Of a stretch of DNA of 64,000 bases, positions 1 through 14,300 are shown in pieces. Position numbers and translations under genes: made by a program. Position 1 is the first letter of the stretch, and each line of letters opens with the position of its first letter. The stretch comes from Cardiocondyla obscurior (taxonomy: Eukaryota > Arthropoda > Insecta > Hymenoptera > Formicidae), in the NCBI RefSeq assembly GCF_019399895.1, contig NC_091864.1, forward strand, positions 10,208,001 to 10,272,000. The letters are read 5' to 3'. The notes under the pieces were generated by a model. The model was not told the DNA's origin. It searched no databases and saw nothing but the letters and a program-made list of their open reading frames with translations.

Positions 1-3000
1 GAAAAAAAAAATTAAAGAAAAGAACTCATCGTGTTCGCTCACTGCTTTTATCTGCGGAATAGACATATCAGATACATATGTGCGCGAACGTGAGCGTATG
101 GTTAATGCATATCGTCCGTGTGCATACGAATTGTCCTTTCCGCTCATCGTGAGCATTCTCCGGGCCGCGCTTTCTTCGCAAAAATTGCGTGCATCGTCGA
201 AATAACAGCCCCGGCGGTCACGGCGACAACATAAATATCGAGGAATAAACGCGTTGGTTGACAAGTCACGGCTGGCGGTTGTTGACTAAGGCAAGAGAAA
301 GAGAGAGAAAGAGAGGTTACCCCCCGGGCTATTGACTTGGCTTTCTTCTTCGAGGGTCGTTGCGATCTTTCCTTCGTCGGTGTGTCGCGAGGAGACGGGC
401 ACCGACGCAGTCACGCGATTCATGTTATCGTACCGCTTTGAGCCACCCTCCATTGAAACATTTCGCATTTCGCATATCGCGGGCGGATACACGCGCCGCG
501 TACGAGTAATCGCGCTCTTTTAGTTGACGGCAACAGGCGCGAGGAAAGAAATTTAATCGGACGTATTGGTTACGTGTGGGATCGACGAAGAAAACGGCTT
601 TTATTACTTCATTGCAGGCGCTTAACGTGTTTCTCGGTGCGATCGCAATCGGGAAGTTTTTCCTTTGAATTTCCACCGAGATTGTTTCTCGAGCTGGTGT
701 GAGATTGCTAATCTCCGACCGTCTCGCGATACGGAAAGAGAAATAAAGAAAGCGTAAGATGACGTGTCTTATCTTATTTCAGATTTACCGTGCATTGTAA
801 ATATATTTAATAAACGACGTGCCGGGTAACCAATGGTAAGGACCTCTTACGTAGGGAAAAAAAAGTAGGTTATCGTAGCACACTGCGTTTAGAATGTAGA
901 ATATGTGAGAATAAATCTGCGTTAATACGCAAATGTGCTCTTTTTGGGGAGAAAAATTAACCTGCATTTTATGTAATAAATAAATTTAATATGAAAAAAG
1001 GAAATGTAGCGTGAGTTGTATCTTTTTACGTAGCAAATTAATTTTAATAAAACAGAATATGTTGAGTGTATAAAATCGCAATATAATTTAATTTAAAATA
1101 TAATTTATAGCATATATCTGCAAAACAATATACACAATTTAAAAACACAGTATCTCACAATTTAATGTAACAGAACGATTCTACAAGAAGGTTTTATTTA
1201 AATTTAGAATATGTTATTTAAAAAAATAGTATTATTTAATTTTATATCAATTACTTGAATTTGAAACGTAAATCAACAATCGGAACTATCGATCAAGTGG
1301 TCTTAAATTCTTTAATCATATTCTAAAATATTCTGTTATTTTCATGTTAGATTTATTTTGAGTATAGTGAATTATTATAAATTATGACAGAAATAATTAA
1401 ATTAAAATGTTATTAATATTTAATTATGACATTATCCAAGTAAAAAGATTGATCGTTAAATGTGATATTGAACTAATTTTATTCTGCGCATATATAAAAG
1501 GTACATATTTTTGATCATTTGTTTTTAAGTATATATAATTATAATATGCACTGTTTTACAAAATGAGTTAATGAAATAACCCATAAATAGTTCTTTTTAT
1601 ATTAAATTTATTTTTTACGTAAATATTTAGATCTTTTTTTTTAATGAAGAGTAAATTAGACGCAATTAAGTCGCATCTAATTAATTTTATCAACTTATTC
1701 GTAGAGTAATATTAAAATAAAATGAATCTAACTTATGTGTAAATTGAATAATGTTTTCATCGTTCGTGTTTCTACTTTCAACGGCCTTTCATCCATTGCC
1801 GGCAAAGATAAAACGAAAAAGAAAGTTTAATAACTGATCCGAATAATATATGACGCGCGTGAAGGATTACGCGAAAGAAAATGCGCCCTAATATGAATCC
1901 ATTACTTTCGCCGTGATGAAGGGTGAGAAATATATTCTGAAGACAAAGCGATTCTCAACATGAATCAGAGTTATGCAACAATCGAGTTGAGACATCGTAT
2001 TATTTTAATTTCTAATAATTCACACCGTTTCACCTTTTTCTCTCTTATTATTTTACTCGCATTTTATTCGACGCGTGGACCTTCACCAAAATTACGCTCG
2101 CCTGCCCGCCTGCCTGCCATTTAAATCAAATCTATGGCAAACTGAACGCTGTCCGCTGAAAATTGAGTAATGTTCACGCCTGCAAACGAATGGCGCGCGC
2201 AATTTCGTTTCTCCGGGACGCTCTTGCGCGAATTTCTGCTTTCGATTAGTTAAACGTTGCACCGGTTAACGCATCTCGTACACAGTTACGCTTCCAGCAT
2301 TAAAATTCGCTCCGATTACGAAAATAAAATAAAACCTAATAAAATATTTTCTCAAAGCCGTTTGCTCCTGCAGCTCGTGTGAAAAGGTCGTTCATATTGG
2401 TCCGGTGCGAAATGTTCTTTTCGCCGTGGATCAAGTTAAATAAATTTTATTAGAGAGATACTTTATTCAGTTGTATCACCTCTACGGTTTTCTAGCGCAC
2501 GCTTTTCGCGTAGCGTAAAGCGCTGTACGTATGTGTGCATGTCTTTAGTTCTCGAAGGGGGGTAAAAAAAGAAAAAAAAAACAAATATCCAGATATCCTT
2601 GCGCTCGACCGCGTACAGTACGTTGGAATCAGCCGTTATATTTCGCACGATTCTTTGTTGCGGATAAACAGTGTATTTTTCACATATTCGACCCTCCTCC
2701 GCGTGAACGGTGCTCCCAACAACTCACTGCGTATATCGCACCGATGTGCATCTCTCTGAATCGCTATGCAAACATACAACGCACGCTGTGTAAACGAGGC
2801 ATGGATTCTCCAATTGCGAGAGCGAGATTCCTTTTGCATTGTCGTGCTGAGTGAGTTTTCGTGTTATACCGTTTCTTTTAATTTAACATTCGCACGCGTT
2901 GCTTTCATTTAACAGACTTTTGAAGAAATTGCGCGAAAAAATTTTTCGAACATATGCCTCAAGATATAAAAGTCCAACTGTTGTGATGTTTCACTTGATT

Positions 3001-3106
3001 TTTTTCTTATTTATTACGGGAAGGTTAAACAGAAAACGAGAAAATGAATAAAAAACCTGTAATAATATTAATTAATAATGTTTCTTTTTTGTTGCGTCGA
3101 AGTAAA
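1..3106. other. Gene-free stretch
   Basis: AT-rich in 960-1780, moderately GC-rich at 100-730 and 2090-2840. Short open frames in the GC patches overlap on both strands and are not protein-like. No RNA gene or repeat was seen. Confidence 0.6.
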
Positions 3107-3157
3107 ATTAAAACTTATTTTCAGTCCTACATTAAAAATTTTATTTTTTTGTTACAG

Positions 3158-3187
3158 GATTGCCCTCCGCTGCTGCATATCTGTACT
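3158..3187 (+). pseudogene. Orphan copy of 30-nt micro-exon B1
   Basis: It is identical over 30 nt to 47512-47541, with TTTTTTTGTTACAG before and GTAAGTACTCTCAT after. No exon A-like sequence precedes it within several hundred bases, so it is probably not part of a working transcript here. Confidence 0.45.
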
Positions 3188-3447
3188 GTAAGTACTCTCA
3201 TAATTTTTTTATTATTTTAAATTTAAGCTTTTCGGGTGGGAAATAAATTACATATACATATAATATTAATAAAATTATTTGATGAATATAAAATAATAAA
3301 ATAATACATACGCGTCGTGTAGGAAGATTTTTTTTACAATATCCGATTTCAGGAAAAGTGTACGCATAGAAATAAAAATGATTAAAAATATATTAAATAA
3401 TAAATAATAAAAATTAATAGAACATTAAAAAACTTGACTGACATTTA

Positions 3448-3478
3448 CTCTCGCGGCACAAAGTATGCCAAGCGAGAG
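3448..3478. repeat. Short inverted repeat (hairpin) inside the 3.1 kb repeat
   Basis: CTCTCGC-GGCA and TGCC-AA-GCGAGAG can pair as an 11 bp stem with a two-base bulge and a 7 nt loop. In the second copy (48508-48540) the same position reads CTCTCGCTGCA ... AATGAGAG, so the stem is only partly kept there. Confidence 0.6.
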
Positions 3479-4896
3479 AAAAAATTAGCAACGCGGTAAA
3501 GCGGCAATAATAAATGTGACTCTGTCTATCACGGCTTTTTTGAGATAGGACACATAAAAAGATGTTGAATACTTAAATATTGTAAAATATTTAATATTGG
3601 TACATGTAAATTATTTTTATTAAAAGAAAACGTTAGAATACACATGTTCTCGAATTTCTCAATATTTCGAATACATTTGTCATCAAATATAGACTACAAA
3701 TGAAAGCTGAAAATGTCATGTGTTGCACTAGAGTGAAATTTCATCCATCATCGTATACTCAAAATTAAAAAAAAAATTTTTTTTTATTCCGCGCTGCCCC
3801 ATCTAGCAGGTTCTTCTTCGACATAATTGCCGTAAAGGTGTTAGAAAATATAATTAACGAAGTCAATAATTATTAACGTTGAGTCTGTTATCTACGTCTA
3901 TTTTGCGGCTTATAGATGTTATTACGTAAAGTAATATTACTCAGCATAACGTTGCTGCTGAGCCCATCGATCAGTCTATTTTACGTCGCGGCGACATTAA
4001 GTTGACAAACACGATGAACTACTTTAATATTACCTGTCTCGCGTGCGCGTGATGGGCATCGCGAAGGTGATCACTTTACCTAATGTGAGCCAATCAAGAA
4101 ACACTTGGAATAATAATAGATATTTCCCCGGAGATGCACTGAGAAAGTGTTGCATCTACGACCACGTAAGCATAATCAATGTACGCAATTGGCGAGATCA
4201 AAGCCCACATTTTACCACGTTAATGTAGCAAAAAATCGATATACATATAATAGAAAATAATTTAAATCGAAATCAAATTAAGCCGCAGAGTATTTTAGAG
4301 GGAATCTTGATTTATAATTAGGTACTGTGAACGACCGAGGTGTAGTGTCACGAAGGGTCGCCGGTCTTTATTATTAGAACTATTCCAAAAGTAAACGCGT
4401 CATCGCTCGTCCATATCGTATGTATTATTCATCGTGGCACTCGTGTACGAGCGAGTGGCTTGGTCTCGTCACGAGCGTCTGCTCTCGTAACCGAATCTCA
4501 CGCCACCGAGAGTGGATTATAATCGGACGTCGATATTTCCTTGTCTCGCGCGGGTGTTTCCGCGGTCCCGCATATGCATACATATTTATAACGAGACCCG
4601 GCCGCGTTTAAACAGCAGCACATTCGTAGCGCCCGCATTCTTTGATCCGCGCACGTATCCCGCGTTACAGGCCGCACCGCGCAGTCCAATCAGCGACGAC
4701 AGATATATAATATTTTGCACGCTTCGGGCATTTTGCAAGAAAAAGAGAAAAAGGCGGAAGAGAGAGAGAGGCAGAGGACCACCCTCTATCTCTTGTCGCG
4801 CCGCTCCACCTTTTTCCTCCGCGAAAAACGCCGACGCAACGAAGTCACGTACGTGGCTTAACGAACGCACCGTATTCCGGCGCATGGTGCGGTTTT

Positions 4897-4943
4897 ATTA
4901 TATATATACATACATATATATGTATATATATATACATATATAT

Positions 4944-4995
<52 letters not shown>

Positions 4996-5007
4996 CATTA
5001 TATATAT
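4897..5007. repeat. (TA)n microsatellite
   Basis: This is about 110 bp of TA repeats with CA interruptions. It also generates the longest open frame of the region (4512-5138), which is not a gene. Confidence 0.95.
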
Positions 5008-5300
5008 TCGCCTGCTCGGTTATTTCCCTTTCTCAAATCAGATTGTGTAACTCGCGATGTATCTTTCATCGTTTCACTCGGTGTACGTATTACGTGCACA
5101 ATCTGCGCGCGAGCCGACAACACGCCGATCGCGTCTGAAAATTACTAGTTTGATTTGCGAAGCGGATTGTAGAGCGATTCTCGTTTCCGGTATATCTTAC
5201 TGATAACCATTTGCAATAACGCGCGTACGCCGATCACCATCGATCGGTTCAAACCGCGGGATTACTCGCGTGGGGCATGAAAGCCGATTTGAGCCACAAG

Positions 5301-5330
5301 AAAAAAAAAAAAAAAAAAAAAAAAGAAAAA
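5301..5330. repeat. Poly-A tract
   Basis: A24, then G, then A5, with no adjacent retroelement features that I can see. Confidence 0.95.
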
Positions 5331-7565
5331 GGGATTGCGGACGAAAAGGAAAGGGTCAGAAGGACGGAGCGGACGTCCTCGACTACGACGTTGTAGTGAA
5401 AGGTGTCGTTATGGTTATAACGACTCCGTGAAAACCCCACGACGAATGTTTTGACCCTCTCGTATTCTTGTTACCACTGTCTCCTCCGTCGGCGAGTGGT
5501 CCGCTGTACGTTTCCTCTCCAAGCCGCTTCCACGAGAAAGGACCAAACCCGTGAGGGGAAGAAAAGATACGTGACCGAAGGAAGCGTGACCGGTCGGGTG
5601 TATGAAGAAAGACGGGAAAGGGACGAAGAAGTGGTCGAGGAAAACTCGGTAGAAAAGAGCCCCCAATAGACGACCTCGATGGGTCAGCCGGCGTGGAGAG
5701 CGAGGACAAACGACATCAGAGATAAGCTATCTCGCGCGGCGCTTTATCGTCGTGGAGACGGTTAATGAGGGTCCACTGATAGATGAACATTTTCGAACGC
5801 GTACTTACGATCAGGGGGTTGCGTTTAAACCGATTTTCTTGAGAAGGGTTTCCTCGCGCGCGTAATAAGGTCGTATAAAGAATTAACATAAAAAATCTGA
5901 ACTTGAAAGAAAAAAAAAAACAAAAAATTAAAAAAAACGAGACGAATGACACGTGTCTTCGATCGATTTATAGACATTTATTAAAAACATTTGTACATGT
6001 TGCCTTCAGAGAAAAATACGTCTAGCGTTTGTAAAATAAATGTTTGTCGGCTGGCGCAACGAAAATACCGCAAAGCGAACATTAAATTGTTTAACCACGC
6101 TCTACTTTGTTTCTTTCGTAATTATGAAATAAATGCAATGATTTGCAATAACCGCTGGTCCGTAACCATACGTAAGACGAAATATTTTGTTCACCTGAAA
6201 TAAAGCTTCGCTGGATTTCGTGCGTGAGCGGGAGATGGATAAATCGCGGTGTTCCGTTGAGACGTACTTACATCCAAGAGTGAAAAATCTTTTAAAGCTA
6301 CCAGCAGACCAGGCTAATTTTCCGCGTCGTGCTTGAAACATGGTGCAGCGGCGGTTACATTATTAATTCCCGTACGGCGTTACATACAACACGCACCGCG
6401 CTTGCTTCCAGTTGGATTCGGGTTGCAACCGCCGGGTTATATTCCAGCATAACGTAAAAGCCACGTTTGTGATTTAGGTTGGCGGTATCGAATGCGGTAA
6501 TTATTAAAATAAAGCCTGGCGCTCTTGGAAATTTCATCATTTGCCTCGTAAAAGCGGCGTCATAATAAAACTCGAAGTGACATAGTTATTTTATTTCGTA
6601 TTTCGAAAGCCGTTTCTATAGCAGGTATTACTATATAAAAAATGATTTTAAATTGTTTTTAATAACTACGCTATGGACCACATTTTTAATTTAAAAAGTT
6701 TTTTTTTTAACGAGAATGGCTTTTCGTTTAATGTAATTATATCAATGCTAAAGAAAGAGATTCTAATATAATTATATCATTCCCTCTAATGTAATTATTA
6801 TTAAGTACATTTAGTAATTTTTATCAAAAGGGACATGTGATAAAATAATTTTAATGATATTAGAAAATTTTATATATTATATAAAATTGTCACGAAATGT
6901 GTCACGAATCTTAATTCGATAAATTTGCTTAATCTATCATAATAACAAAGTTATTGGGATAATTATCGTTCCTCTGTCTTTAAATTTTTTAATATAAGGA
7001 TTTAAAAATGTTTGAAAACTTTCCAATTCTTTTTAAAATATTTAGATCGTTGCAGAAAGTTTATACTGAAATATGTATTAAGACATTGCATTGAATGTCT
7101 TTACGATACATTTATGCCATCATCATGAACGTAACAATTTAAGGGTAATTCAAACTTTTTCCAGTATATAATCCCGCGGTCGCTATTTTCTTTCACTAAG
7201 AATTGAAAAGTTTACAAAGAAAAAACAACGAACTTGTCGTTTCGATATAAGAGTTCGACAGCGGAATAACTGCGCATTCAAGAGTTTCAGCAGCTTCGTG
7301 TATGCCTGTTATCAAATTCTAAAGTCGTTCGAACAGAATTGTCTTGCTCGTGCAATATTGTGCGACCTCCTTTTGAACGTGTCAACGTAAACTTTACGTC
7401 TTATCACATTTACTAATAAATCGTATTTTATACATATATAGAATTCTCGCTAATAAAAAAATTACATAAAAGTTATAACAGAAAAATGAGACAATGTTAA
7501 ATTAAATTACATTTTTGTTATTAATCTGAGTGGAAATTGATTTCCACCGTTACCTAATAATTAGC

Positions 7566-7745
7566 TAACTAATTCGTGATTCATCTCGTGGCGGTCTAGC
7601 AAAACTGTCCAGTACTGAGTCAAAAATGTAACACTCAAAACGTACTAGGTACTAGATAATTATTATTAGTTAATAACGAGCTAGAAAAGCTAGATATCTA
7701 AACGTTTTTTGCCGCGTACTAGTATACTGTTGCGTACTGATCTAT
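7566..7745 (+). repeat. Dispersed ~180 bp repeat, copy 1
   Basis: Its reverse complement is found at 39573-39730. Shared landmarks in order are AATTCGTG.TTCATCTCGTGG, GTCTAGCAAAACT, CACTGAG-like, TTAATAACGAGCTAGAAAA, ATATCTAAACGTTTT, CCGCGTA.TAGTAT and GCGTACTGATCTAT. Identity is about 75-80 percent by eye, with an insertion of about 20 bp (around 7646-7668) in this copy. It has no coding potential. It is probably a fragment of an old interspersed element. Confidence 0.75.
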
Positions 7746-10700
7746 CGCAACCTATTCTGATGATAAAAATTTCGAAAGTTTATGGGAAAGACTTATCGAG
7801 ACAAAATCATGCAAAAGAAAAACGCACGGTCGTAAACTCTTTTCTTTAGTAAGGTTGAGGATGATGGAGAGAAGAAGAGTAATATATTCTCATTATTGGA
7901 CTCGTAATTCTCGCAGGTCGCGACGTCATTTGGTGGTTAGCCAGTGGTTTTGCGCAAAATTTAAAAAAATTAAAGTATTTTTCTCTTAATTTTTAAGAAC
8001 CTAATTAAAAAAGTTGCGTTTCTGTATTTGAAAGATTTTATTGTTAAATGTTCAAATCATAATACCTATTTTATTTTATAAATAGAACTTTATTACGAGT
8101 GCACATTCTTTATTCAACACTCGAGAAGTAATAGGTAGAGAAAAGCTTTATCAACTCGGCCGTAGCTCCGATAGCGAAAAAGCGTTCAGATTGCAGGTCA
8201 TTGAAGGAACTCCTGCTATAACTAAGAAATTCCACCGTCGCGGAATTCAAGATTACAGAGCGCGCGAGACGTGCGGTCGCGAATTCCGCATAAATAATCC
8301 GGCACTTCCGGAATTCGGCGGGACATAAATCATGCAAATGAACCGTTCGGATGTGATAAATATTGCGCCCTTGTAATCCGCTCGTTCCTCCTGCCGCACG
8401 ATTGATTACTAGCAGATAAATCCAGGCCGCACATTAAGCCGGAACCACACGATGCGGCGATGGCACCGCGGCACCGACGCCGGAGCTCGAGGCGGACTTT
8501 GCACGAGTAATAAAAGCGCCGGGGTCTTAGGTGGGCGAGAACGACGACGAGCGCTTTTTCAAACTTCCCCGCTCATCTATCTGAAGCTGGAAAGTTGCCG
8601 CGCAAACGACGGCGCTACGACGATTTTGCGGCTACCCCGTCCTTCCCGACGTCGCGCCATTCTGCAGTCCAACTCCTCTGCCTGTTACCTCTATCTATCT
8701 AACTCCGGCGCGCATATCAGACGTGATGACTTCAAAAGAAAACTCGACGTAAAAAAAAATTTCCGCCTTCCTCCCGCGATATCTCGCGCAAAGCCAGTTA
8801 AACGAGACAGCGAAGTCTAAAGGTAAAACCGGCTGACGTTCGTTCACCAAGCTGATGCTATTGAATTCATCATCCCACTTCAATTAAGAGATTCTTACCG
8901 CGGCCAGCCACGAATTGTGATGATTGAATTACTCGTCCGATCATAATCTATTAAAAATTTGCATAACTTATTCCATCGCGTTAGCCCGAGTATTATAATG
9001 TGATTTTTTGTCGAACTCGCTGCTAAGAAATCTTTTAGATTTTTATTGAAAACTTAGAGAAGTATTTTAATCGCAATGTTAAACGTGCTGCAGTTTATAA
9101 AAGAAAAAAGTATTAAAAAAAAGTAATAAATAATTTAGATATATAAAGTGAAGAAACTTTTTGAAAAGATATGTAAGGAAATGCATTTTAAATGCCAAAT
9201 GTTATTCTACAATTTCACTCCATCTTGTTTATTAATTGACATATAGGATATTTCAGAAGCATGCCGCGAGCAACTAGAACTGAATTTACGATGATATATT
9301 GCAAGTTATATTGATGACATAGTTTGCAACTTACAATTACATACAATTGCGTTGTGTAGAATCATAATGTTGTTCAACAGCCTGCGCAACAACTTGGAGA
9401 AAGTGTATTTGAATTAAAAGGGAAATAGAAGTTTCACCTATCAGTATTTCAATTATCAGTAAAGTTATTGAACGTCTATGTTTTAATAAAATTAATTTTG
9501 TACGATGTCTTTAAAAAAATTATTTAAAAAAAATCGAGGAAACAGACTTCAGCCTTTTTTTCTAATTTATTTACAGCTTCTGAAATGTTCTCGTAACTTC
9601 TTGAATCACTCTGCAAACGTAGCAGATTAAATACAAAATTATTTTGCATATGTTGTCGATTAAACCGAAGGCGCGTTAATAATTTTTAGTGAAATAAAGA
9701 CATTATTTTTTCAGCTAAATTCTAAAATCTCTCTTTAAGCTTCTTATAGTAATAACTGACTTTAGTTAAACTTTGTATCTTATCTTATAGTACATAATCC
9801 TACTTAGCATACCACCGGTAGACGATTCAATTTAGGCAACCTCTGATTATCGAGATTATTGTATTAAGGGATTAATGCATATTTTCTGCCTGTTTGCAAT
9901 TCGTACAAATAATATATAAGTGCATTAACAATAATGGTACTTTCTCTCTCTTGCATGGTAAAATCAGGGTATTTCCATTTGATAAAAACCTCTTGTCTTT
10001 CATGGCGCGATTTATAACTGCACGCACGTAACAATTGTTATTCCAGTAGATTTATTTCGCTCTGTTTTACATGTCACACCCGTAAAACGTGGCTGTTAAG
10101 CGTTACTCATGTTTCGTCATGGCAGGACAGGATCAAGAACTCGTCTCTTTCGAAACCCAAGTAGAATTCGGTTCTTTGAATAAACAACGTACATTTAACA
10201 TAGTTAATAAAATAGTTAACTATCAACGAGATTAAAAATACATCTTAAAAAATTACAACTTTGCACTTTAGATCAAAAAAAATTATTTTTACAACAATGA
10301 TGAAGAGTCGAAAACGGAGACTGCTTATCCATGTAACAATTGTTCGTGCCAAACTCGCGCGGCCCGGATCGTATTCTTATTACAATGAATCCATTGTGCA
10401 AAGTGGACGCCGCGAATTCTGTTTGAAGTTAAATTCATGAAGCGAGAAGATTATAGTGGTCTTACGGATATCCATGCACACAGCGGGGCGTGTGCCATCG
10501 AGGAACATGATGAATCGCGTCTTCATCACCGTCGCATTCCCTTTACAAGCCCCCGAGCGCGTGTCAATAATAGCCTTTATTCGCAATTTACCCAGTTACT
10601 CTTATAATTTCCTCATTTCCATTTCACGAAGATGGTCGCTCCTTTTGCTAAGAAGCTTCTGAGTACCTCGGCCGCGGGCATTAATATTCAACGGTTTCAG

Positions 10701-11311
10701 TTATGAAAGTAAAGTGAAAAAGTAACGTCCCCTCGTCTTCTCGTGGGTTTCCCACCGTGCCCCTCTTCTCCCCGTCGTTCTTCTTCTCACCTCTGACGGT
10801 CCATAGCGAAACGGCATATTTAAGTCAATTATACTATTTAGCATTGTAGTCAGATAATGGCATCAGTTGACTCAATTATTACGTTGAAGAATTTAACGAC
10901 GCGCCGCACGTTTTGATGAAGGGCGAAAAGATAGAAAACGCGCGAATGGGATAAAATGTTTCGCGAAAAGAAAGTATCGCGACATCGTTGAGGGAATGAC
11001 ACAATCTATTGAATAAAAATAACTTTTTACAGTCTGTAAAAAACTCATGATTTCTAAAATTGAAAAATAGAGAATAAACTAAAAAAAGAAAAAAAACAAA
11101 TGCAGTTTGTGGTAGGAAAATCTTCACGATAAATTATAAAAATATCAATTTTGCATCTAAATTTGTATTTGATCAAAATTAATAATACTCATGTTTCCTC
11201 TTTTTCGCATCTAATTTAGTTTAATAAAATTATAAATACGCTACCATTTCTTTTAAAAATATATGCAATCTCTTACTTGTTATTTCAACGTAAATGCACG
11301 TCATGTCCGAA

Positions 11312-11333
11312 TCTCTCTCTCTCTCTCTCTCTG
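11312..11333. repeat. (CT)n microsatellite
   Basis: About ten CT units. Confidence 0.9.
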
Positions 11334-14300
11334 TCTTTCATACTCGTTCGTACTTGTTCATGATAATTTTATTATGAAAAGTATACTCAGATAAGCGAAG
11401 ATATATGTTAGCAAACCTGCCGGATACTAGAAATAGTTTTGGTCATGAAAGCGGTATTTGGTTCGAACTGGTACAGTGCTGTGTACCCAAGTTAGCATTG
11501 GTTATGCGCTTTATGAAATTGCCGACAATCATAAAAATAAGCACAACGGAGTTGCGCCATTGAAACGATATGTATAAATTCTATGATTTTATCAGGCCAT
11601 ACCGCATAATACGACAACCATCGTATACGATTAACGAAGATTTCCAATCAATACATTTGTTACTATTTTCTCTTTCTCTCTCTCCAACGTCGCTCTTTTA
11701 AAGTTAATCAATTCATAATCTATTATTTAACTTGATCCGTAAATTAAATAATAAAAGAAAAGTACAGAAATATTTTAATATATCCTTAATAAAAGAGTAA
11801 TAATAATTAATTCCTTTTATGACACATACATACATATGCATAAATAATAATTACAATAATAATTTGTTAATAAATAACGAAGTAGGTAATCACGCTTATT
11901 TGCGATAAATCCGACAATAACTTTTACGTGATTGCATATTCTCTTCACTTTTTTCCCGAATCTCTATAATTTTTTTTTTCTCGAAAATGCGACGATGCAT
12001 AAAAAGGTTGAGAGAAATTGTTTTGATAGAGCTTTTTGATAGAGGATTTTTATTTTATCGGAAAATGTAAAAATTTTGGGAAAAAAGTGATACGCTATGT
12101 TGTTCAGAACAATCGGAAACGTTTGCAAAAATCCTCAAGCCCTCAGTCATCCGATGCAGAACAGAACAGCTTTTAGCACATTCAAAAAGTTGTGTCGGAG
12201 TTTATTCAGCACTACTATTTCGACCTATGTATCGAGTGAAAAGACGATTATGATATTTAATAAACGACATGATACTCGGCCAGAGAAGTTGTAATATTTC
12301 TCAAACGCGAGCAGGAAAAACTTTACCATCGGTTTATTTAGCATCGTGAAAGTTTCTAATTAAGATAAATTACTACACTTTGAAAACACTTGGTAAACCA
12401 AGTGAGGAATTAAAATAAATCGACGGTAAACGAAGATCAATAACGTTCCGAAGTTATTTGCGTCATAAAACGTGTTTTGTAAAACAACTGTTTCAATTAC
12501 ACAATCAATTTGTAAAGTTTGAGCACGCTAGAGTCGCGTTTGTAGAAATCCAAAATGTTTTATCAATGGTATCGACCTACCGCGTAACGATACTTTAAAC
12601 ATGTACTCGCTGCGAAAGTACAAAGTGATGTAATACGTGAGGCATAATGATCGTCATCACGTGGCTTTCAACGCGAGCACAAATCGATGACGGGTGTGCG
12701 GTTACGTAACGGAATGGTAGAAACGTTCATGAAATCGGATAACGAATTGTTGCCACGTCGGAGGCTCGAATTGCTATCGACAAAACCGAATTATCCTGAT
12801 CGCGTGTACCCAAATCGCGGCGCTAATTTTGTCCCCTGCCGCTTCAAACTTGATACCGACACCTAACCTTTCCGCTTTTAGCTTTTCCCCCGTTTTTTTT
12901 TCTTTTTTTTTTTTTTAGCGCCAAACACATTTTCACACGCGACTGCTTCTAGAAATGGCGCAATTGATAGCCGTTTTCATTACATTGCTCGGCTTTATTT
13001 TCCGCCGCCACCGACAAATTTGAAATTTAATTGTCTGGAAGAAATGACGCGCTATCTCGCTATCTTTTCAGGAATTTTGCGTTGTTTGTATCTTCGAAAA
13101 TTTCAAACTACGCAACAATTACTTTTGCACTAAACAACTCTAACATTTTATGTTAAATATTTTAATTTGGGAACAAAATTATTAATTTATATAAAAACCA
13201 TTATTCGCGATCTGTTATAAATATTTTTCAAATCTCCAAAACGTCTCCAAACGTTAAAAATGCATTACGATATCGAATTTAGCAAAATTATAAATAAATC
13301 TTTTGAGAAAAATTATTAATAATTGATAATCGTGAAAAATAAGAATATTAGTCGTTCCGACTCGCCTTTCTGGATTTTGTATAAAATTAATGCGACGAGT
13401 CGTTGTCTTTTAAAAATAAACATACCAATTATAAATTAATTCGTTAACGTCCTCAAGAGGACAGACAGCACGGTGGCGTAACGATAATTTCGGATTTAGT
13501 ATGCGCGTGTTAAGTCTGTCGCGAAACCCGTTACGGTAGCGACAACGAGGAGGTAATAGATAAATTCGGTTTCAGACTGCGTGTCCTTCCGTGAATAACA
13601 ATCAAGAGCACGTTACGCACGTAACGGCGAATGAGAGTAGTAAAGCCGACGGTAGGGTGAGATTAACACGCTCGTAAAGCGGCGAACAATGACGAAAGGG
13701 GTTGGTTTTGTTGCAAGGGGCGAGGCTCGTTGCGCGAAACTCTTTAATCTTCGCTTCGTAACTTCGCGAAACGATTTCGTCGCGCATTAAATGCGAAAAC
13801 GAAGGAGGTGTCAGAAAATTTTGAAACTTTAATGACGCCGCTAATACGAATGACAAATTGCGTTAGAGAAATTCATCAAGAATTACGGCCTATTGTCGCA
13901 AGCTTTTCGCGTTCCGCGCGCGCAACTATTCTTATTTTCTTTCTCCCGACGATTTATACATCATTCCTCGTTCTTCTCGTTAATACCTGAATTATTATCG
14001 CATTTAAAGTTAAATTGTGAAAGTTATATTTTCATAATGCCTTTATTTAGTAAATGAAGATAAAAGAGCGCAAAGCAGAGCGCGCTCTTAAAATATATCG
14101 TCGCAACTGCGTCAGTTAATACTTTAAGATGTATGTAGCGGTAGAAAAAAGGAACGAAGTCTGTCATCTGTCAGACAACAAATCGATTCAGGAAAAAAAA
14201 GAAAAAGCAAATTTAATTGACGCAAAGATTTCAAACGACATGCTAAAAAATTATTGCCGTTTATGTAATGTAGCCTCTTGCATTAATACAAGTTTAAGCA

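Larger units (their letters stand above)
3107..3553 (+). repeat. Contiguous copy of the 47-48 kb repeat/transcript unit
   Basis: One uninterrupted stretch matches two blocks of the 47-48 kb locus in order: 3107-3335 to 47455-47685, and 3326-3553 to 48386-48620. It lacks the ~700 bp that separate them there, including exon A2. It keeps the 30 nt micro-exon with acceptor and donor (3158-3187) but has no counterpart of exon A1, so it is either a relic of the locus or the ancestral arrangement before a tandem duplication at 47-48 kb. No terminal inverted repeats or obvious target-site duplication were seen. Confidence 0.75.
3554..7565. other. Gene-free stretch with a CpG-rich patch
   Basis: 4.38-5.95 kb is GC- and CpG-rich, with the TA and poly-A repeats listed separately. 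The rest is AT-rich. Open frames are Arg/Ser/Phe-rich shadows of composition. Confidence 0.6.

Noticed and set aside
3528..3547. TATCACGGCTTTTTTGAGA resembles the 5' end of the miR-2/13 family
   Set aside because: The seed differs (ACGG for ACAG), it lies within the loop of a short stem, and it is part of a repeated element.
4512..5138. Longest plus-strand ORF (208 codons)
   Set aside because: Its second half is a translation of the TA microsatellite (Tyr/Ile repeats) and the first half is Arg/Lys-rich CpG-patch sequence. Not a gene.
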